DNA of 64,000 nucleotides from positions 1,426,001 through 1,490,000 of the forward strand of contig JBAGRP010000001.1 of NCBI GenBank assembly GCA_036924855.1, read 5' to 3'. The translations under genes and the position numbers were made by a program. A model generated the notes under the pieces. It saw nothing but the letters and a program-made list of their open reading frames with translations. It had not been told where the DNA came from and made no database searches. The stretch's first letter is position 1. Every line of letters begins with the position of its first letter. Below are positions 51,402-60,731 of the stretch, one piece after another. Source of the DNA: Nitrobacteraceae bacterium AZCC 2146 (GTDB taxonomy: Bacteria > Pseudomonadota > Alphaproteobacteria > Rhizobiales > Xanthobacteraceae).

Positions 51402-52685
51402 ATGAAGCTCACTCGCCGCTCCTTTCTGGCGACGACCACCGCCAGCCTCGTCATGCCCGCGATCGCCCGCGCCCAGGGCGCGCCCGTCGACCTGTCGATC
51501 CAGTTCGTCTCGCCGGGCGTCAACAAGGATCTGTTCGCGGAAATCTCGCGGCAGTTCATGGCGAAGCATCAGAACGTCAACATCGTCGTGCGGGCGCCCG
51601 AGGAAGAATATGAGGGCCTGCTGCAGAACAATCTGCGCGCCGCGATCACGCGCAGCCTGCCGGACATCGCCTTTCACGGGCTCAACCGGCAGCGCACCCT
51701 GCTCGAGCGTGACATCCCCGTTGATCTCGCTCCCTTCCTGAAAGCGGACGCCGAGACAGATTCGCTGGGCTATTCGGACAACCTGCTCAGCCTCGGCCGG
51801 ATCGGCGGCAAGCAGATCGGCATCGGCTTCGAACTATCGACGCCGGTCTTCTATTACAACCTCGACCTCGTGCGCAAAGCCGGGGGCGATCCCGATGCTC
51901 TGCCCAAAACCTGGGATGAACTCATCAAGCTCGCAGCCGCGATCAATGCGCTGGGCGGCGATGTCCGCGGGCTGTTCTTCGACTGGACGATCACCGGCAA
52001 CTGGTCCTGGCAATCGCTGGTGTTGAGCCATGGCGGCACGATGACGACGCCCGATGAAAGCCGCGTCGCGTTCGGCGATGCGCCCGGTCGTGCCGCGATC
52101 GCCGTGCTGCGCAGCATGGTCGATGACGGGAGGATGCCAAATCTGCGCCCCGAGACGGCGAGGAGCGATTTCATCACCGGCAGGCTCGGCATCATCATGC
52201 AATCAACCGCGCAACTCGGCCGCTACAATCGCGAGATCGGCGGCCGTTTCCCGCTGAAATGCGGTCGCTTCCCACTGGCCAGTTCGAGTGCTCGGCTGCC
52301 TGCCGGCGGCAATGCCGCCATGATGTTCACCCGTGACGCCGCCAGGCAGAAGCTCGCCTGGGAATTCATCAAGCTGGCCACGGGGCCGGTCGGCGCCACG
52401 CTGATGGTGAACGCCACCGGCTATTTTCCGGGCACCACGATTCCCGCGACGCGCGAGGACATGCTGGCGAAATTCTATCGCGACAATCCCAACCATCTCG
52501 TTGGCGTCAGCCAGCAGGATGTCATCACCGGCTGGTACGCCTTCCCCGGACAGAACGCCCTGAAGATCACCGACGTAATCAACGACGGGCTGCAAACTGT
52601 GGTCAGCCGCGAGCGGACCGCCGAGGCGGCAATGGATGCCATCGTGACAGACGTGCAGTCGCTGCTGCCGCGTCAGCGGAGCTGA
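51402..52685 (+). CDS. Extracellular solute-binding protein, family 1, Tat-exported
   Basis: A 427-residue periplasmic receptor for the adjoining importer. The leader has a twin-arginine motif (TRRSFLATTTA) and ends near AIARAQGAP, so it is probably exported folded by the Tat system. Family 1 hallmarks include VDLSIQFVSPGVNKDLFAEI at the start, KQIGIGFELSTPVFYYNLDL, LPKTWDELIKLAAAINAL and a C-terminal AWEFIKLATGPVGATLMVNA. The closest types by layout are glycerol-3-phosphate and sugar receptors. Ribosome site CGGAGACAG precedes the ATG. Confidence 0.9.
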   Translation: MKLTRRSFLATTTASLVMPAIARAQGAPVDLSIQFVSPGVNKDLFAEISRQFMAKHQNVNIVVRAPEEEYEGLLQNNLRAAITRSLPDIAFHGLNRQRTLLERDIPVDLAPFLKADAETDSLGYSDNLLSLGRIGGKQIGIGFELSTPVFYYNLDLVRKAGGDPDALPKTWDELIKLAAAINALGGDVRGLFFDWTITGNWSWQSLVLSHGGTMTTPDESRVAFGDAPGRAAIAVLRSMVDDGRMPNLRPETARSDFITGRLGIIMQSTAQLGRYNREIGGRFPLKCGRFPLASSSARLPAGGNAAMMFTRDAARQKLAWEFIKLATGPVGATLMVNATGYFPGTTIPATREDMLAKFYRDNPNHLVGVSQQDVITGWYAFPGQNALKITDVINDGLQTVVSRERTAEAAMDAIVTDVQSLLPRQRS

Positions 52686-52689
52686 GCCC

Positions 52690-53601
52690 ATGACAACGCA
52701 TATCGCCCTGATCTCGGACATCCATCTTTCGCGTCAGCGGCCCTATTTCCATGTGAACTGGGAAATCCTGCTCGAAGAGCTGGCGGCGGTCGCGCCCGAA
52801 CTGGTGCTGGTCGCCGGCGACCTGTCGCTTGACGGGCCGCACCACTCCGACGACCTCGCATTCGCCCGCGCCCAGCTCGACCGGATGCCATGCCCATGGC
52901 TCGCCGTGCCGGGCAACCACGATGTCGGCAACAACCTGCCCGATGTTCGGGGCGAGACCACGGTGACGGGCGAGCGCGTGGCCACGTTCCGCAACCTGAT
53001 CGGCCCGGATTTCTGGCTCCACGATGTTCCAGGCTGGCGGATCATCGGCCTGGACAGCCTGATCTGCGGCTCCGGTCTCGCGGCCGAGCAAGAACAGGCT
53101 GTCTTTCTGCGACAGGCGCTCGATACGACGGGCGGACGAAAAGTGGCGCTGATGTATCACAAGCCCTTCTGTCTCGACCGTCCTGACGAGACGGCGCCAT
53201 CGCAGAGCTTCTGGTATCCTCAGAGCCGGGCGTTGCTCGGCGAGCACTTGAGCGAAGGGAGCCTGCATCTGCTCCTGTCGGGGCATCTCCACGAGAGCCG
53301 CGACCGCCTCATCGGCACAGCACGGCATATCTGGGCGCCCGGCGTCGCCTTCGTCTCAGATATGACGTGCGAGCATCAGGCGAACCGCGGCGGCCGCCGC
53401 CGCGTCGGCTGGATGGAGGTCCGGCTCGGAGATGAGGTGGTGGTCGCGCTGCACGAGCCGCTGGCGATGATGAACACCGACATCGGCAATTGGCTGACCA
53501 CTGGCATTGGTCACTATGCCGTATTCGCAGGTCAGCGCCCTTATCTCGGCCTGGCTCCGGCCCCGGCATTCGAAGATGGCGAGAGCACCGGCGCACGATG
53601 A
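52690..53601 (+). CDS. Calcineurin-like metallophosphoesterase
   Basis: A 303-residue phosphoesterase with the full metal-binding set: SDIHLS near residue 9, AGDLSLDG, GNHDVG, YHKPF and GHLHES. This is the class III cyclic nucleotide/glycerophosphodiester phosphodiesterase arrangement (CpdA/GpdQ-like). It is the last gene of the ABC operon, four bases after the binding-protein stop. The pairing suggests that a phosphodiester or phosphorylated compound is imported and then cleaved in the cytoplasm; no signal peptide is seen. Confidence 0.9.
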   Translation: MTTHIALISDIHLSRQRPYFHVNWEILLEELAAVAPELVLVAGDLSLDGPHHSDDLAFARAQLDRMPCPWLAVPGNHDVGNNLPDVRGETTVTGERVATFRNLIGPDFWLHDVPGWRIIGLDSLICGSGLAAEQEQAVFLRQALDTTGGRKVALMYHKPFCLDRPDETAPSQSFWYPQSRALLGEHLSEGSLHLLLSGHLHESRDRLIGTARHIWAPGVAFVSDMTCEHQANRGGRRRVGWMEVRLGDEVVVALHEPLAMMNTDIGNWLTTGIGHYAVFAGQRPYLGLAPAPAFEDGESTGAR

Positions 53602-54225
53602 TCCCTTGGTGAAGGCATGGTGGAAGCCGGCAAACACCTGGGAATACCCCCTCGTAGCCGGATAGTTCTGCGCGTGAGGGAGTGCGATCGGTGGCCGTGG
53701 TGATAACGTCATTTCGCTAGCCCGCCGCCGGGGAAGTTGACTAAGTTCGAAAGTCGCGAGCCGATAGCTTAGGGTTCATTGGAGCAAACGCCACGAAACC
53801 AATGAAGGTCATCGATGGATGCGAGACACCCTGGTCTCTGTACTTCACGGACATTGAATCGGCATCGCACATGGAAATGTCACCATTTGTGAAGAAGCGT
53901 TGTCAGGACGCGATCTTTCACCACTCGAAACTTTCGCACTGAGGTCTTAGTATGCGCCTAGCGACTGCGCCGATGCCGCGACACTTGGCGGGATACATGA
54001 ACAACTTGTCTTGCCTTGGAAACGGAGCATTCTTTTCGGGCTGCAGTCCAACACACATGCTCTGCTTAGTTTCGCTCGAATCCCCCGCAAGAATTCTACT
54101 TGCAGATTCCGTCGATCTTCGAAAGTCGGTTTGCATCGGATTCGTGCCAGTTTCGGATATTTCCCTGCTCGGTCCGCTACTCAATTTTCCGGCTTAGTGC
54201 ATCTTCAATTGCGAAAGCAATGTAT
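53602..54225. other. Region without a confident gene
   Basis: 624 bases between the ABC operon and the leftward SDR gene. A short rightward frame at 53803-53943 (46 residues, starting MKVIDGCETPWSLYF) and another at 53952-54197 (81 residues) have no clear ribosome site or recognised family. The stretch is AT-richer than its neighbours, which fits old or transferred DNA. Confidence 0.35.
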
Positions 54226-55068
54226 TCAGCCCGCTGCTCCGAGCGACGATCCACCATCGATCGGGATCTCAGCACCAGTGATAAACCCCGAAGCTGGTGA
54301 CGCCAGAAACAACGCTAAGCCCTTTATTTCTTTCGACTCCGCTACCCTGCCTAGCGGTATCCTTTTGGCCATCGCGTTGCCAACCACGTCTGTCTTCAGG
54401 CGGCCGCCGCCGATATTGGTCGCGAACGCGCCCGGTGCGATCGCGTTCACCGTGATGTTATAGCGCGCGAGCTCGAGCGCCGCCTGTCGAACGAGATGGG
54501 CGGCGCCGGCCTTCGCGGGCATGTACGGAGTACCTACCCAACATTGATTGCGAAACGACGCAACGGAAGTTGTAATGATGATGCGCCCCTTCCGTCGGAT
54601 TTTCATATGAGCTGCCGCGCTCTGAATGGTGAGAAAAACGGAGCCTAGATTTACGGCGACGACCTGGTCCCATAAAGCGTCGGAGATCGCGTCAATTTCT
54701 CCGTCGGGATTACGGATTCCATCAAGTCCGAGAAAGCCGGGCCCGGCACCGATACCCGCGTTTCCGAACGCAATGTCGAGGACGCCAAAGTGGTCGACGA
54801 CAGAGTCAACTGCAGCTCGAAACGCGCCGCGGTCGCTTACGTCGACCTGTCTGGCGATGCATTGCGATGACAACGGACCAAGTCGGTCCATTGCTTGCTG
54901 AAGGCCATTCTGGTCGATATCCAATAAAGCCACCCTAGCACCATTTTCTACCAGTACTTCGGCTATAGCGAGGCCGAGACCGCTGGCCGCGCCCGTTACC
55001 AACGCCACCTGCCCTGCGATGTCGAATAGGTTCTCCATATCCATCCACTCCAGGTCCAGCCAGCTCAT
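54226..55068 (-). CDS. Short-chain dehydrogenase/reductase
   Basis: A 280-residue SDR. The cofactor loop is GAASGLGLA at about 26-34, the central NAGIGAG follows, and the catalytic Ser and YxxxK are in TTSVASFRN and YMPAKAGAA. A final GAEIPIDGGSSL is typical. The start overlaps the stop of the neighbouring SDR gene (ATGA), which supports the longer N-terminus; an internal Met nearer the Rossmann motif is the alternative. It probably oxidises a hydroxyl intermediate of the catabolic pathway encoded upstream. Confidence 0.88.
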   Translation of the reverse strand: MSWLDLEWMDMENLFDIAGQVALVTGAASGLGLAIAEVLVENGARVALLDIDQNGLQQAMDRLGPLSSQCIARQVDVSDRGAFRAAVDSVVDHFGVLDIAFGNAGIGAGPGFLGLDGIRNPDGEIDAISDALWDQVVAVNLGSVFLTIQSAAAHMKIRRKGRIIITTSVASFRNQCWVGTPYMPAKAGAAHLVRQAALELARYNITVNAIAPGAFATNIGGGRLKTDVVGNAMAKRIPLGRVAESKEIKGLALFLASPASGFITGAEIPIDGGSSLGAAG

Positions 55069-55868
55069 CCGGCTGTCAGTCCGCCGTCGACGACAAGTTC
55101 GGCTCCGACCATGTACGAAGAATCGGGTCCCGCAAGAAAGCTCACGACACTTGCTATTTCTTCCGGCTTTCCCATTCGGCCGATCGGGTATCGCTCCAAC
55201 ATTCGAGCGCGGACCGTCTCAATGTCTTGTCCTGAACCCGGCGCTAACCGACTTTCAAAAAGCGGCGCGGTCAGGTTCGTATTGATAAGACCCGGGTAGA
55301 CGGAGTTGACCCTGATCCCATATCCGCGTCGGGCGAAGTCAACGGCAATAGCCTTTGAAAACAGGCGTAAGCCGCCCTTGCTCGCCGAGTACGCGGGCAT
55401 CCCGGGCGATCCCATCAGGGCAGATACGGAAGCTATATTGATGATTGATCCGCCGGACGAGCTGCGCCTGGCGCTCTCACGCATCGCGTCTAGCGACTCT
55501 TTGATGCCAAGAAATGCACCATTCAAGTTGACGTTTATGTCGGTATTCCATTCATCGATCGAGACCGTTTCGAGAGGCTTGATGTTCGCAACACCAGCAT
55601 TGTTCACTAGAATGTCGAGGCTGCCTGCGGTGCGGAGCGATTCCGCAACGACTGACCGCCACTCCAACTGCTTTGTGACGTCGAGACGCAGCGCGAGTCC
55701 GCCTTTCCCGCTATTTTTGATCTGGTCGGCGACACGCGTTGCGTTGTCATAGTCGATGTCGGCGACGATGATGAACGCTCCGTCCCTGGAAAGGCGGCTG
55801 CAGATAGCCGATCCAATTCCTCCGCCCGCGCCCGTTACCAGAGCAACGCATCCATTCAAATCAAGCAT
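55065..55868 (-). CDS. Short-chain dehydrogenase/reductase
   Basis: A 267-residue SDR with GAGGGIGSA at the cofactor loop, VNNAGVANI in the centre, the catalytic Ser in IASVSALMG and YSASKGG for the Tyr/Lys pair. It ends VGAELVVDGGLTAG. Translation is coupled to the second SDR. A 16-base dyad (TTGACTG-CA-CAGTCAA) lies about 42 bases upstream. Two SDRs in tandem suggest successive oxidation steps or stereospecific pairs. Confidence 0.88.
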   Translation of the reverse strand: MLDLNGCVALVTGAGGGIGSAICSRLSRDGAFIIVADIDYDNATRVADQIKNSGKGGLALRLDVTKQLEWRSVVAESLRTAGSLDILVNNAGVANIKPLETVSIDEWNTDINVNLNGAFLGIKESLDAMRESARRSSSGGSIINIASVSALMGSPGMPAYSASKGGLRLFSKAIAVDFARRGYGIRVNSVYPGLINTNLTAPLFESRLAPGSGQDIETVRARMLERYPIGRMGKPEEIASVVSFLAGPDSSYMVGAELVVDGGLTAG

Positions 55869-55909
55869 TTTCTTTTCCTGGCGATCTCTTTATGTGGATG
55901 ACTATTTCG

Positions 55910-55925
55910 TTGACTGCACAGTCAA
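55910..55925. promoter_or_regulatory. Palindromic operator-like site upstream of SDR pair
   Basis: TTGACTGCACAGTCAA has perfect 7-base arms around a central CA. It lies between the binding-protein stop and the SDR start, a typical place for a TetR- or GntR-type operator. No cognate regulator is assigned. Confidence 0.4.
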
Positions 55926-55961
55926 TGGCAGAGGCTCACGGGCTGGCGCTAGTCGGGCAAC

Positions 55962-57179
55962 TTATTTCCCATCAATAACGGATCCGAACGGCTCGAACCG
56001 TTGACCGTTGAATCGGACAAGTTGAAGTTGGTCGATCGGCGAATAATCGGTTGGGCTCGTTTTGATCTTGATGCCCGGCAGATAGACGTTGATCTCCATG
56101 TCGAGACTGCTCATCTGCTTCATGATGTTGTCACGTGTGAGATTGTCACCACACTTCTTCAACACCTCCGCGAACGCCTTCGCGGCTCCGTAGCCAAAGA
56201 CGGTCGTGCCGTTCTCCTGATCTCCTTCAGGGTAGTATTTGGTCATGAAGGCGCGAAACTCCTTGATGCCCTCATCGTTCTTCCACTGTGAATCTGCAGG
56301 ATCCTTTAGATATACCGCGCTGATGATATCCTTGGACGCTTCCACGCCGGCAGCCGTCATCGTCGTAGACGTTGATGCCGATGCATTTCCAAGAAACTGC
56401 ACCGGTCTCCATCCCAGTTCCGCAATCTTCTTAATTGCCTGGGCCGCGAATTTCGGTGTCGATAAGTTAATGAAGATATCGACGTTGGCTGTTTTGATCT
56501 GAACAACTTGCGAGTCGACCGAGGGTGTAGTCACTTCATAAGGTAATTCCAAAGCGATCTTCTTCGAAGCTTCCGGACCGAAAGCATCTCGAAGGCCTGC
56601 GAGATAGTCTTTTCCGGAATCGTCATTCTGGTAAAGAATCCCAATCTTCTTGTCGGGATACTTCTGCAAAATGTATCTTGCGTAGATTCGGGCTTCACTC
56701 TTGTAGCCAGGCCACCAAGCCATGCTCCAAGGGAAATGCTCAGGATCGTCGAATCTTGCCGCACCGCTGGATATGAAGAGGTGCGGCACCTTCTTTAGAT
56801 TGGCATACTTCTGAATGGCTGAGTTCCCCGCCGTCCCGACGACGTTGAACAGTACGAACACCTCGTCGGACTCAATGAGTTTGCGTGCCTGCTCGACTGT
56901 CTTGGGAGGACTAAAGCCGTCGTCATAGGAGATGAAATTGATCTGACGCCCGTTGATCCCGCCATTGTCGTTGATCATCTTGAAATATGCGGCTTCAGTC
57001 TTCCCGATAGCAGCATAGGCCGATGCTGGCCCGCTATAGGGCATCACATTGCCGATCTTGATTTCCGTGTCGCTCACTCCAGTATCGTACTTCTTTTGGG
57101 CGGCTGCGACATTGCTGCCAAGCGCAACGAACAGCGCAGCCATCGCAAGATGCCTCCGCACGCGGGCAAGATCCCTCAT
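55962..57179 (-). CDS. ABC transporter substrate-binding protein, LivK/Peripla_BP_6 type
   Basis: A 405-residue periplasmic receptor. The signal peptide ends near NVAAAQKKYD. The first strand reads TEIKIGNVMPYSGPASAYAA, with later segments INGRQINFISYDDGFSPPKT and KIGILYQNDDSGKDYLAGLR. Among such receptors it belongs to the hydrophobic-compound or aromatic-acid type. No cognate permease or ATPase is in the window. It is embedded in the flavin-monooxygenase cluster and presumably captures the substrate of that pathway. Confidence 0.9.
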   Translation of the reverse strand: MRDLARVRRHLAMAALFVALGSNVAAAQKKYDTGVSDTEIKIGNVMPYSGPASAYAAIGKTEAAYFKMINDNGGINGRQINFISYDDGFSPPKTVEQARKLIESDEVFVLFNVVGTAGNSAIQKYANLKKVPHLFISSGAARFDDPEHFPWSMAWWPGYKSEARIYARYILQKYPDKKIGILYQNDDSGKDYLAGLRDAFGPEASKKIALELPYEVTTPSVDSQVVQIKTANVDIFINLSTPKFAAQAIKKIAELGWRPVQFLGNASASTSTTMTAAGVEASKDIISAVYLKDPADSQWKNDEGIKEFRAFMTKYYPEGDQENGTTVFGYGAAKAFAEVLKKCGDNLTRDNIMKQMSSLDMEINVYLPGIKIKTSPTDYSPIDQLQLVRFNGQRFEPFGSVIDGK

Positions 57180-57230
57180 GTGTGTCTCCTCCCTATTGCT
57201 TTTTTATAGTTCGCGCTCTCGGTATTCTGG

Positions 57231-58031
57231 CTAACTCGCGGCCTTTCTGAGCAACTCTCCGGGTTCGCCGAAAAATGACTCCAGGCGATCGACCGCGCTG
57301 GGGGCTTCGAAGAACAGCAGGTGTCCGCATCCTTCGAACGTTCCGATTTCGCTGTTCGGTAGGCACGACGCCCAGGCCTTGGATTGCTCGACAGGGATGA
57401 CGCGATCCTTGTCACCCCAAAAGATGAGCGTCGGCGCGTGGATTCGTCGCAACCACCGCGCAAGCTTGGGATCATAATTTCGATCCCAGATAATGCGCGC
57501 GAGCGACGTCATTTCGCGGTAGCGAGCCACTTTCATATCGTTCGTCAGATTGACGGCTGGAATCCGCGCGAGGGCTTCGGGCGAGGAGACGATGTAGGAA
57601 GGCACCTGCTCCGCACGAATCGAAAACAGATCGGCCGTCGGATGTTCCGGGACCCTAAGTCCCGCTGGACAGGCCAATGCCAAACGCCGAACTCGGTGGC
57701 CGTTCATGATCGCGAACAGGCTTGCGATCCATCCGCCGAGTGAGTGCCCTATAAGGTCAAACGGTTGATCGAGATTCATCTGATCGAACAAGGCGGAGTA
57801 GTGAACCACGTAATCCAGGATCGAGTTTACGGCGCCGTCATCCTCGGATGCACCAAAGCCCGGATGAATCGGAATTATGAGCCTCCGATTATTGGACAAT
57901 GGAAGAAGCTCCTTAAAGCCACTGGTGGTTCCCGCGCCGTGGAAATAAACGAGAGGATCCCCCTTGCCCGCTTCCAGAACCTGAACGCGAATGCCGTCGA
58001 CGACGATGTCCCGAATGTCAAAGCTGTTCAT
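57231..58031 (-). CDS. Alpha/beta hydrolase
   Basis: A 266-residue serine hydrolase. The oxyanion motif is HGAG (31-34), the nucleophile elbow GHSLGG has Ser 97, and the acid and His are visible in WGDKDRVIP and GCGHLLFFE. The fold matches carbon-carbon bond and ester hydrolases (MhpC/epoxide hydrolase group). It starts 12 bases after the monooxygenase stop, so it likely acts on the monooxygenase product. Confidence 0.9.
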   Translation of the reverse strand: MNSFDIRDIVVDGIRVQVLEAGKGDPLVYFHGAGTTSGFKELLPLSNNRRLIIPIHPGFGASEDDGAVNSILDYVVHYSALFDQMNLDQPFDLIGHSLGGWIASLFAIMNGHRVRRLALACPAGLRVPEHPTADLFSIRAEQVPSYIVSSPEALARIPAVNLTNDMKVARYREMTSLARIIWDRNYDPKLARWLRRIHAPTLIFWGDKDRVIPVEQSKAWASCLPNSEIGTFEGCGHLLFFEAPSAVDRLESFFGEPGELLRKAAS

Positions 58032-58043
58032 TGGTGGCTCCCG

Positions 58044-59213
58044 CTATTCCGCCGCGATTTGAAATGAGGACGACGTGAGTTTCCTGACGCGCGGAATCAC
58101 CTCCTCGGCGAACAGAGTGATGTTCTTCACGGCTTTCCAGTGCGGCATGTCGCCAACATGCAGATGCATGATGATCTTGCTGCTCTGGGCCTGCTCACAC
58201 CAGAACGCGATACGTTCCGCGACCTGGTCGGGAGTTCCAAGCACTGTCCGATACACATTGGTCAGCATCTCCCACGTCATCTCGGAATCTTGAACGGGTC
58301 CCGACTCCAACCTCTTTCGCAATCGATCGACTGGCATGTAACCGGGCGGGGAATTGAAATGAGCGTCGGTTTTCAAGAGATTCTTGAAGTAGAAGAGGAT
58401 GTGATCACGTCCTTCCTCGATTGCCTTCTCCTCGGTTTCGGCAACGAACGCCATCGCGGAAATGATGATCGAGTCCGAGTCGGGCTTGTGCCCAGCGCGG
58501 GTTGCCGTTGCGCGATAGCTTTCAAAGGATTTTAGTTGCGACGCGATAGGAGTGAAAACCTGCGAGTAGCCGTACCCCTTCTCCGCCGCATAGGTGAGAG
58601 TTTCTTCGGTACCGGAGCCAACAACATAGATTTTCGGATGCGGCTTCTGGTACGGGAGAGGAAATGTATTGAGATACTTGTACTGATAGAACTCGCCATC
58701 GTAACGAGTCGGGCCAGGCTGGGTCCAGGCCTGCATCAGAATATCCATTCCTTCGCGGAAACGTTCCCTTGCGAAGCTCGGATTGACCGGATTAACCCAA
58801 TACTCCATGCCCGTGCCAAGAGGAAACGCGCACTCGAGACGCCCCCCGGACATCACATCAAGCATTGCATATTCTTCTGCGAGCCGGTGCGGGTAGGTCA
58901 AACCGATTGGGGTTCCGAAGACGCAGATCTTCGCCTTTTCCGTGAGAACCGCCAGAGCACCGGCGATGATCGAACAGGATGGCATCAGACTGTAGAAGGT
59001 CGAATGATGCTCATTCACGACAAGGCCATCATAGCCGAGCTTGTCCCCCAGCACGAGCTCGTCGATATATTCCTTGTAGAGCTTATGCCCCTTTTTCGGA
59101 TCGAAGTGAGTGTTGGGAATGTCAACCCACTGTCCTTGGGGACGATCTGGCACGATGTCCGGATAAGGCATGAAGTGCATTAAATAGAACTGCAATGGAT
59201 TCATTGCGGACAT
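58044..59213 (-). CDS. LLM-class flavin-dependent monooxygenase
   Basis: A 389-residue luciferase-like TIM-barrel enzyme. The ATG at 59213 (MSAMNPLQFYLMHF) follows AGGGAGG at five bases; the longer frame is unsupported. Typical segments are YDGLVVNEHHSTFYSLMPSC, ICVFGTPIGLTYPHRLAEEY and GRLECAFPLGTGMEYW, then PKIYVVGSGTEETLTYAAEK. Members use reduced FMN supplied by a separate reductase, and such a gene is present at 60066. A MarR-type palindrome lies 63-74 bases upstream. Confidence 0.9.
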   Translation of the reverse strand: MSAMNPLQFYLMHFMPYPDIVPDRPQGQWVDIPNTHFDPKKGHKLYKEYIDELVLGDKLGYDGLVVNEHHSTFYSLMPSCSIIAGALAVLTEKAKICVFGTPIGLTYPHRLAEEYAMLDVMSGGRLECAFPLGTGMEYWVNPVNPSFARERFREGMDILMQAWTQPGPTRYDGEFYQYKYLNTFPLPYQKPHPKIYVVGSGTEETLTYAAEKGYGYSQVFTPIASQLKSFESYRATATRAGHKPDSDSIIISAMAFVAETEEKAIEEGRDHILFYFKNLLKTDAHFNSPPGYMPVDRLRKRLESGPVQDSEMTWEMLTNVYRTVLGTPDQVAERIAFWCEQAQSSKIIMHLHVGDMPHWKAVKNITLFAEEVIPRVRKLTSSSFQIAAE

Positions 59214-59275
59214 CGCCACCTCCCTGGTTTTAGGCGCCTTGAGGCGCTCACTTGTGCCAAGCTTTTCTGCAAGAC

Positions 59276-59287
59276 ATAGCATACTAT
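59276..59287. promoter_or_regulatory. MarR operator-like palindrome upstream of monooxygenase
   Basis: ATAGCATACTAT, within a longer dyad ACATAG-CATA-CTATGT. It differs by one base from ATAGCATGCTAT at 60732. MarR proteins bind short palindromes of this kind. Confidence 0.58.
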
Positions 59288-59375
59288 GTTTACGCACCAA
59301 AAAAGGTCAAGCGAAAACCTTACGGTCGTCGCCCGTCAATAATTCCTTTTGCTGAGGTAACCCGTGATCCTACGG

Positions 59376-59861
59376 CTATTTTTGTCCGTAGCGTTCAACG
59401 TTGAGATTCTGAATCATGATCGCAGCCAGACGAAAGAACTGGGCGACCTCTTCAGAACTGAGACCCTTGGTCGCCAGTGCTTCGACTTCGCGGGCCTTTA
59501 CTGACATGAGTTGGCTCAGCTTCCTGCCCTTCGCGGTCAGCTTGACGTGGGTTCGGCGCCCGTGATCGGGGTCTGGCGTTCGCTGAATGAGCCCGTCTCT
59601 TTCCATACGCCGAAGAGTGAGAGCCATCGTTGGTTGTTCAATGCCTATCAATCGGCACAGTTCACCTTGAGTCGACTCCGATAACTGCATCAGCCACGCG
59701 ATGACCGGGTTTGCTGCAGGTAGCCCGCCATACGGCGCCGTGCGCTTCGACAAGCTCCACGTGATGTTTCGGCCCAACGTATTGACCGCAAGGCCGAGAA
59801 TTTTGCGATCATCCAATGACGGAGTTTCGGCTGGAACATCAGCGACTTCTGCTTTCGTCAT
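59376..59861 (-). CDS. MarR-family transcriptional regulator
   Basis: A 161-residue regulator. The ATG at 59861 (MTKAEVADVPAETP) with GGAAT upstream is preferred over a start 21 codons earlier. The winged helix covers about 60-125, with STQGELCRLIGIEQPTMALT and LRRMERDGLIQRTPDPDHGR as the recognition helix and wing; the wing contains DHGRRTHVKLT. It sits between the two flavin genes and probably represses both. Phenolic or aromatic ligands are common in the family. Confidence 0.9.
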   Translation of the reverse strand: MTKAEVADVPAETPSLDDRKILGLAVNTLGRNITWSLSKRTAPYGGLPAANPVIAWLMQLSESTQGELCRLIGIEQPTMALTLRRMERDGLIQRTPDPDHGRRTHVKLTAKGRKLSQLMSVKAREVEALATKGLSSEEVAQFFRLAAIMIQNLNVERYGQK

Positions 59862-60065
59862 CTTGATTCCGAGGTTCGGCGCAGCGAGATGCCTTGGCGC
59901 GATCGAAGATTGTTTACAGACCAATCCCGCTTACGCAAGCCACTCCGCGCAGCCTTACCCGGCTTGGAAACATGCAGGTTCCGAAATATTCTAGCTTGAA
60001 GGGTCCCTCAGCACCGCATGCGGAGAGTATATGGGCGCCCCAAAGCGACTTTAACTGCCCCAGCC

Positions 60066-60677
60066 TCAGACGAGAACGGCATCGCGCCGGGAATCAGTCG
60101 TCAAGGAAATTGTCCTGCTTGACAGCATGACAGCAAACTCCAGCACCTGTCGGGACAGAATATTCAGCTGGGTTTCGACGCGAGGAGAAAGGCATTTACC
60201 GTCAGCGTCGAAAACTTTCTCGGTGGTAATAATTGTCACGCCGAGCGGCGTTGGCCAGCCGCGCAGCGCATGCACTACGGATCGCAAAGCGTTGAGGGTC
60301 GTGACGGCCCCTTGCTCGCCCGCTGCAGTTACAAGGCAACCCACCGGCCGGCCTTCCAGATAGGGTCTCTTATTGCCTCTCAATTCTTCCGTATAGTCGA
60401 GCGCATTCTTCACCAGCCCCGAAATCCCGCCGTGATAACCGGGCGTTCCCAGAATAATTCCGTCCGCTCGGCCCAGTTCGGTGGCAATTCGACTTGCCTT
60501 CAGCGTCGGTGTCCCGCTGCCCGGAACGTAGGGCGGGAGGTCGATATCGCTTCCGCACAACAGAAGCGTATCGGCTCCTTGTGCCGCAATCGTCCCTAGA
60601 ACCAGAGACAGCGCACTTTCGGTCGACGAGCCCGCGCGCATCGTTCCGCCGAGCCCCACAATGTAGGGTCTTGTCAT
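60066..60677 (-). CDS. NADPH-dependent FMN reductase
   Basis: A 203-residue flavodoxin-like reductase (SsuE/MsuE type). The ATG at 60677 (MTRPYIVGLGGTMRAGSSTE) is preferred. Conserved segments are GGTMRAGSSTESAL for phosphate binding, ADGIILGTPGYHGGISGLVK for the flavin ring and KNALDYTEELRGNKRPYLEG. It supplies FMNH2 to the LLM monooxygenase nearby, making a two-component monooxygenase. A MarR-type palindrome lies 55-66 bases upstream. Confidence 0.9.
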   Translation of the reverse strand: MTRPYIVGLGGTMRAGSSTESALSLVLGTIAAQGADTLLLCGSDIDLPPYVPGSGTPTLKASRIATELGRADGIILGTPGYHGGISGLVKNALDYTEELRGNKRPYLEGRPVGCLVTAAGEQGAVTTLNALRSVVHALRGWPTPLGVTIITTEKVFDADGKCLSPRVETQLNILSRQVLEFAVMLSSRTISLTTDSRRDAVLV

Positions 60678-60731
60678 CGCTAATTCCCCCCATGGGTCGA
60701 ATCCAGCCGTCACCTCGGCTTTGACTATATC

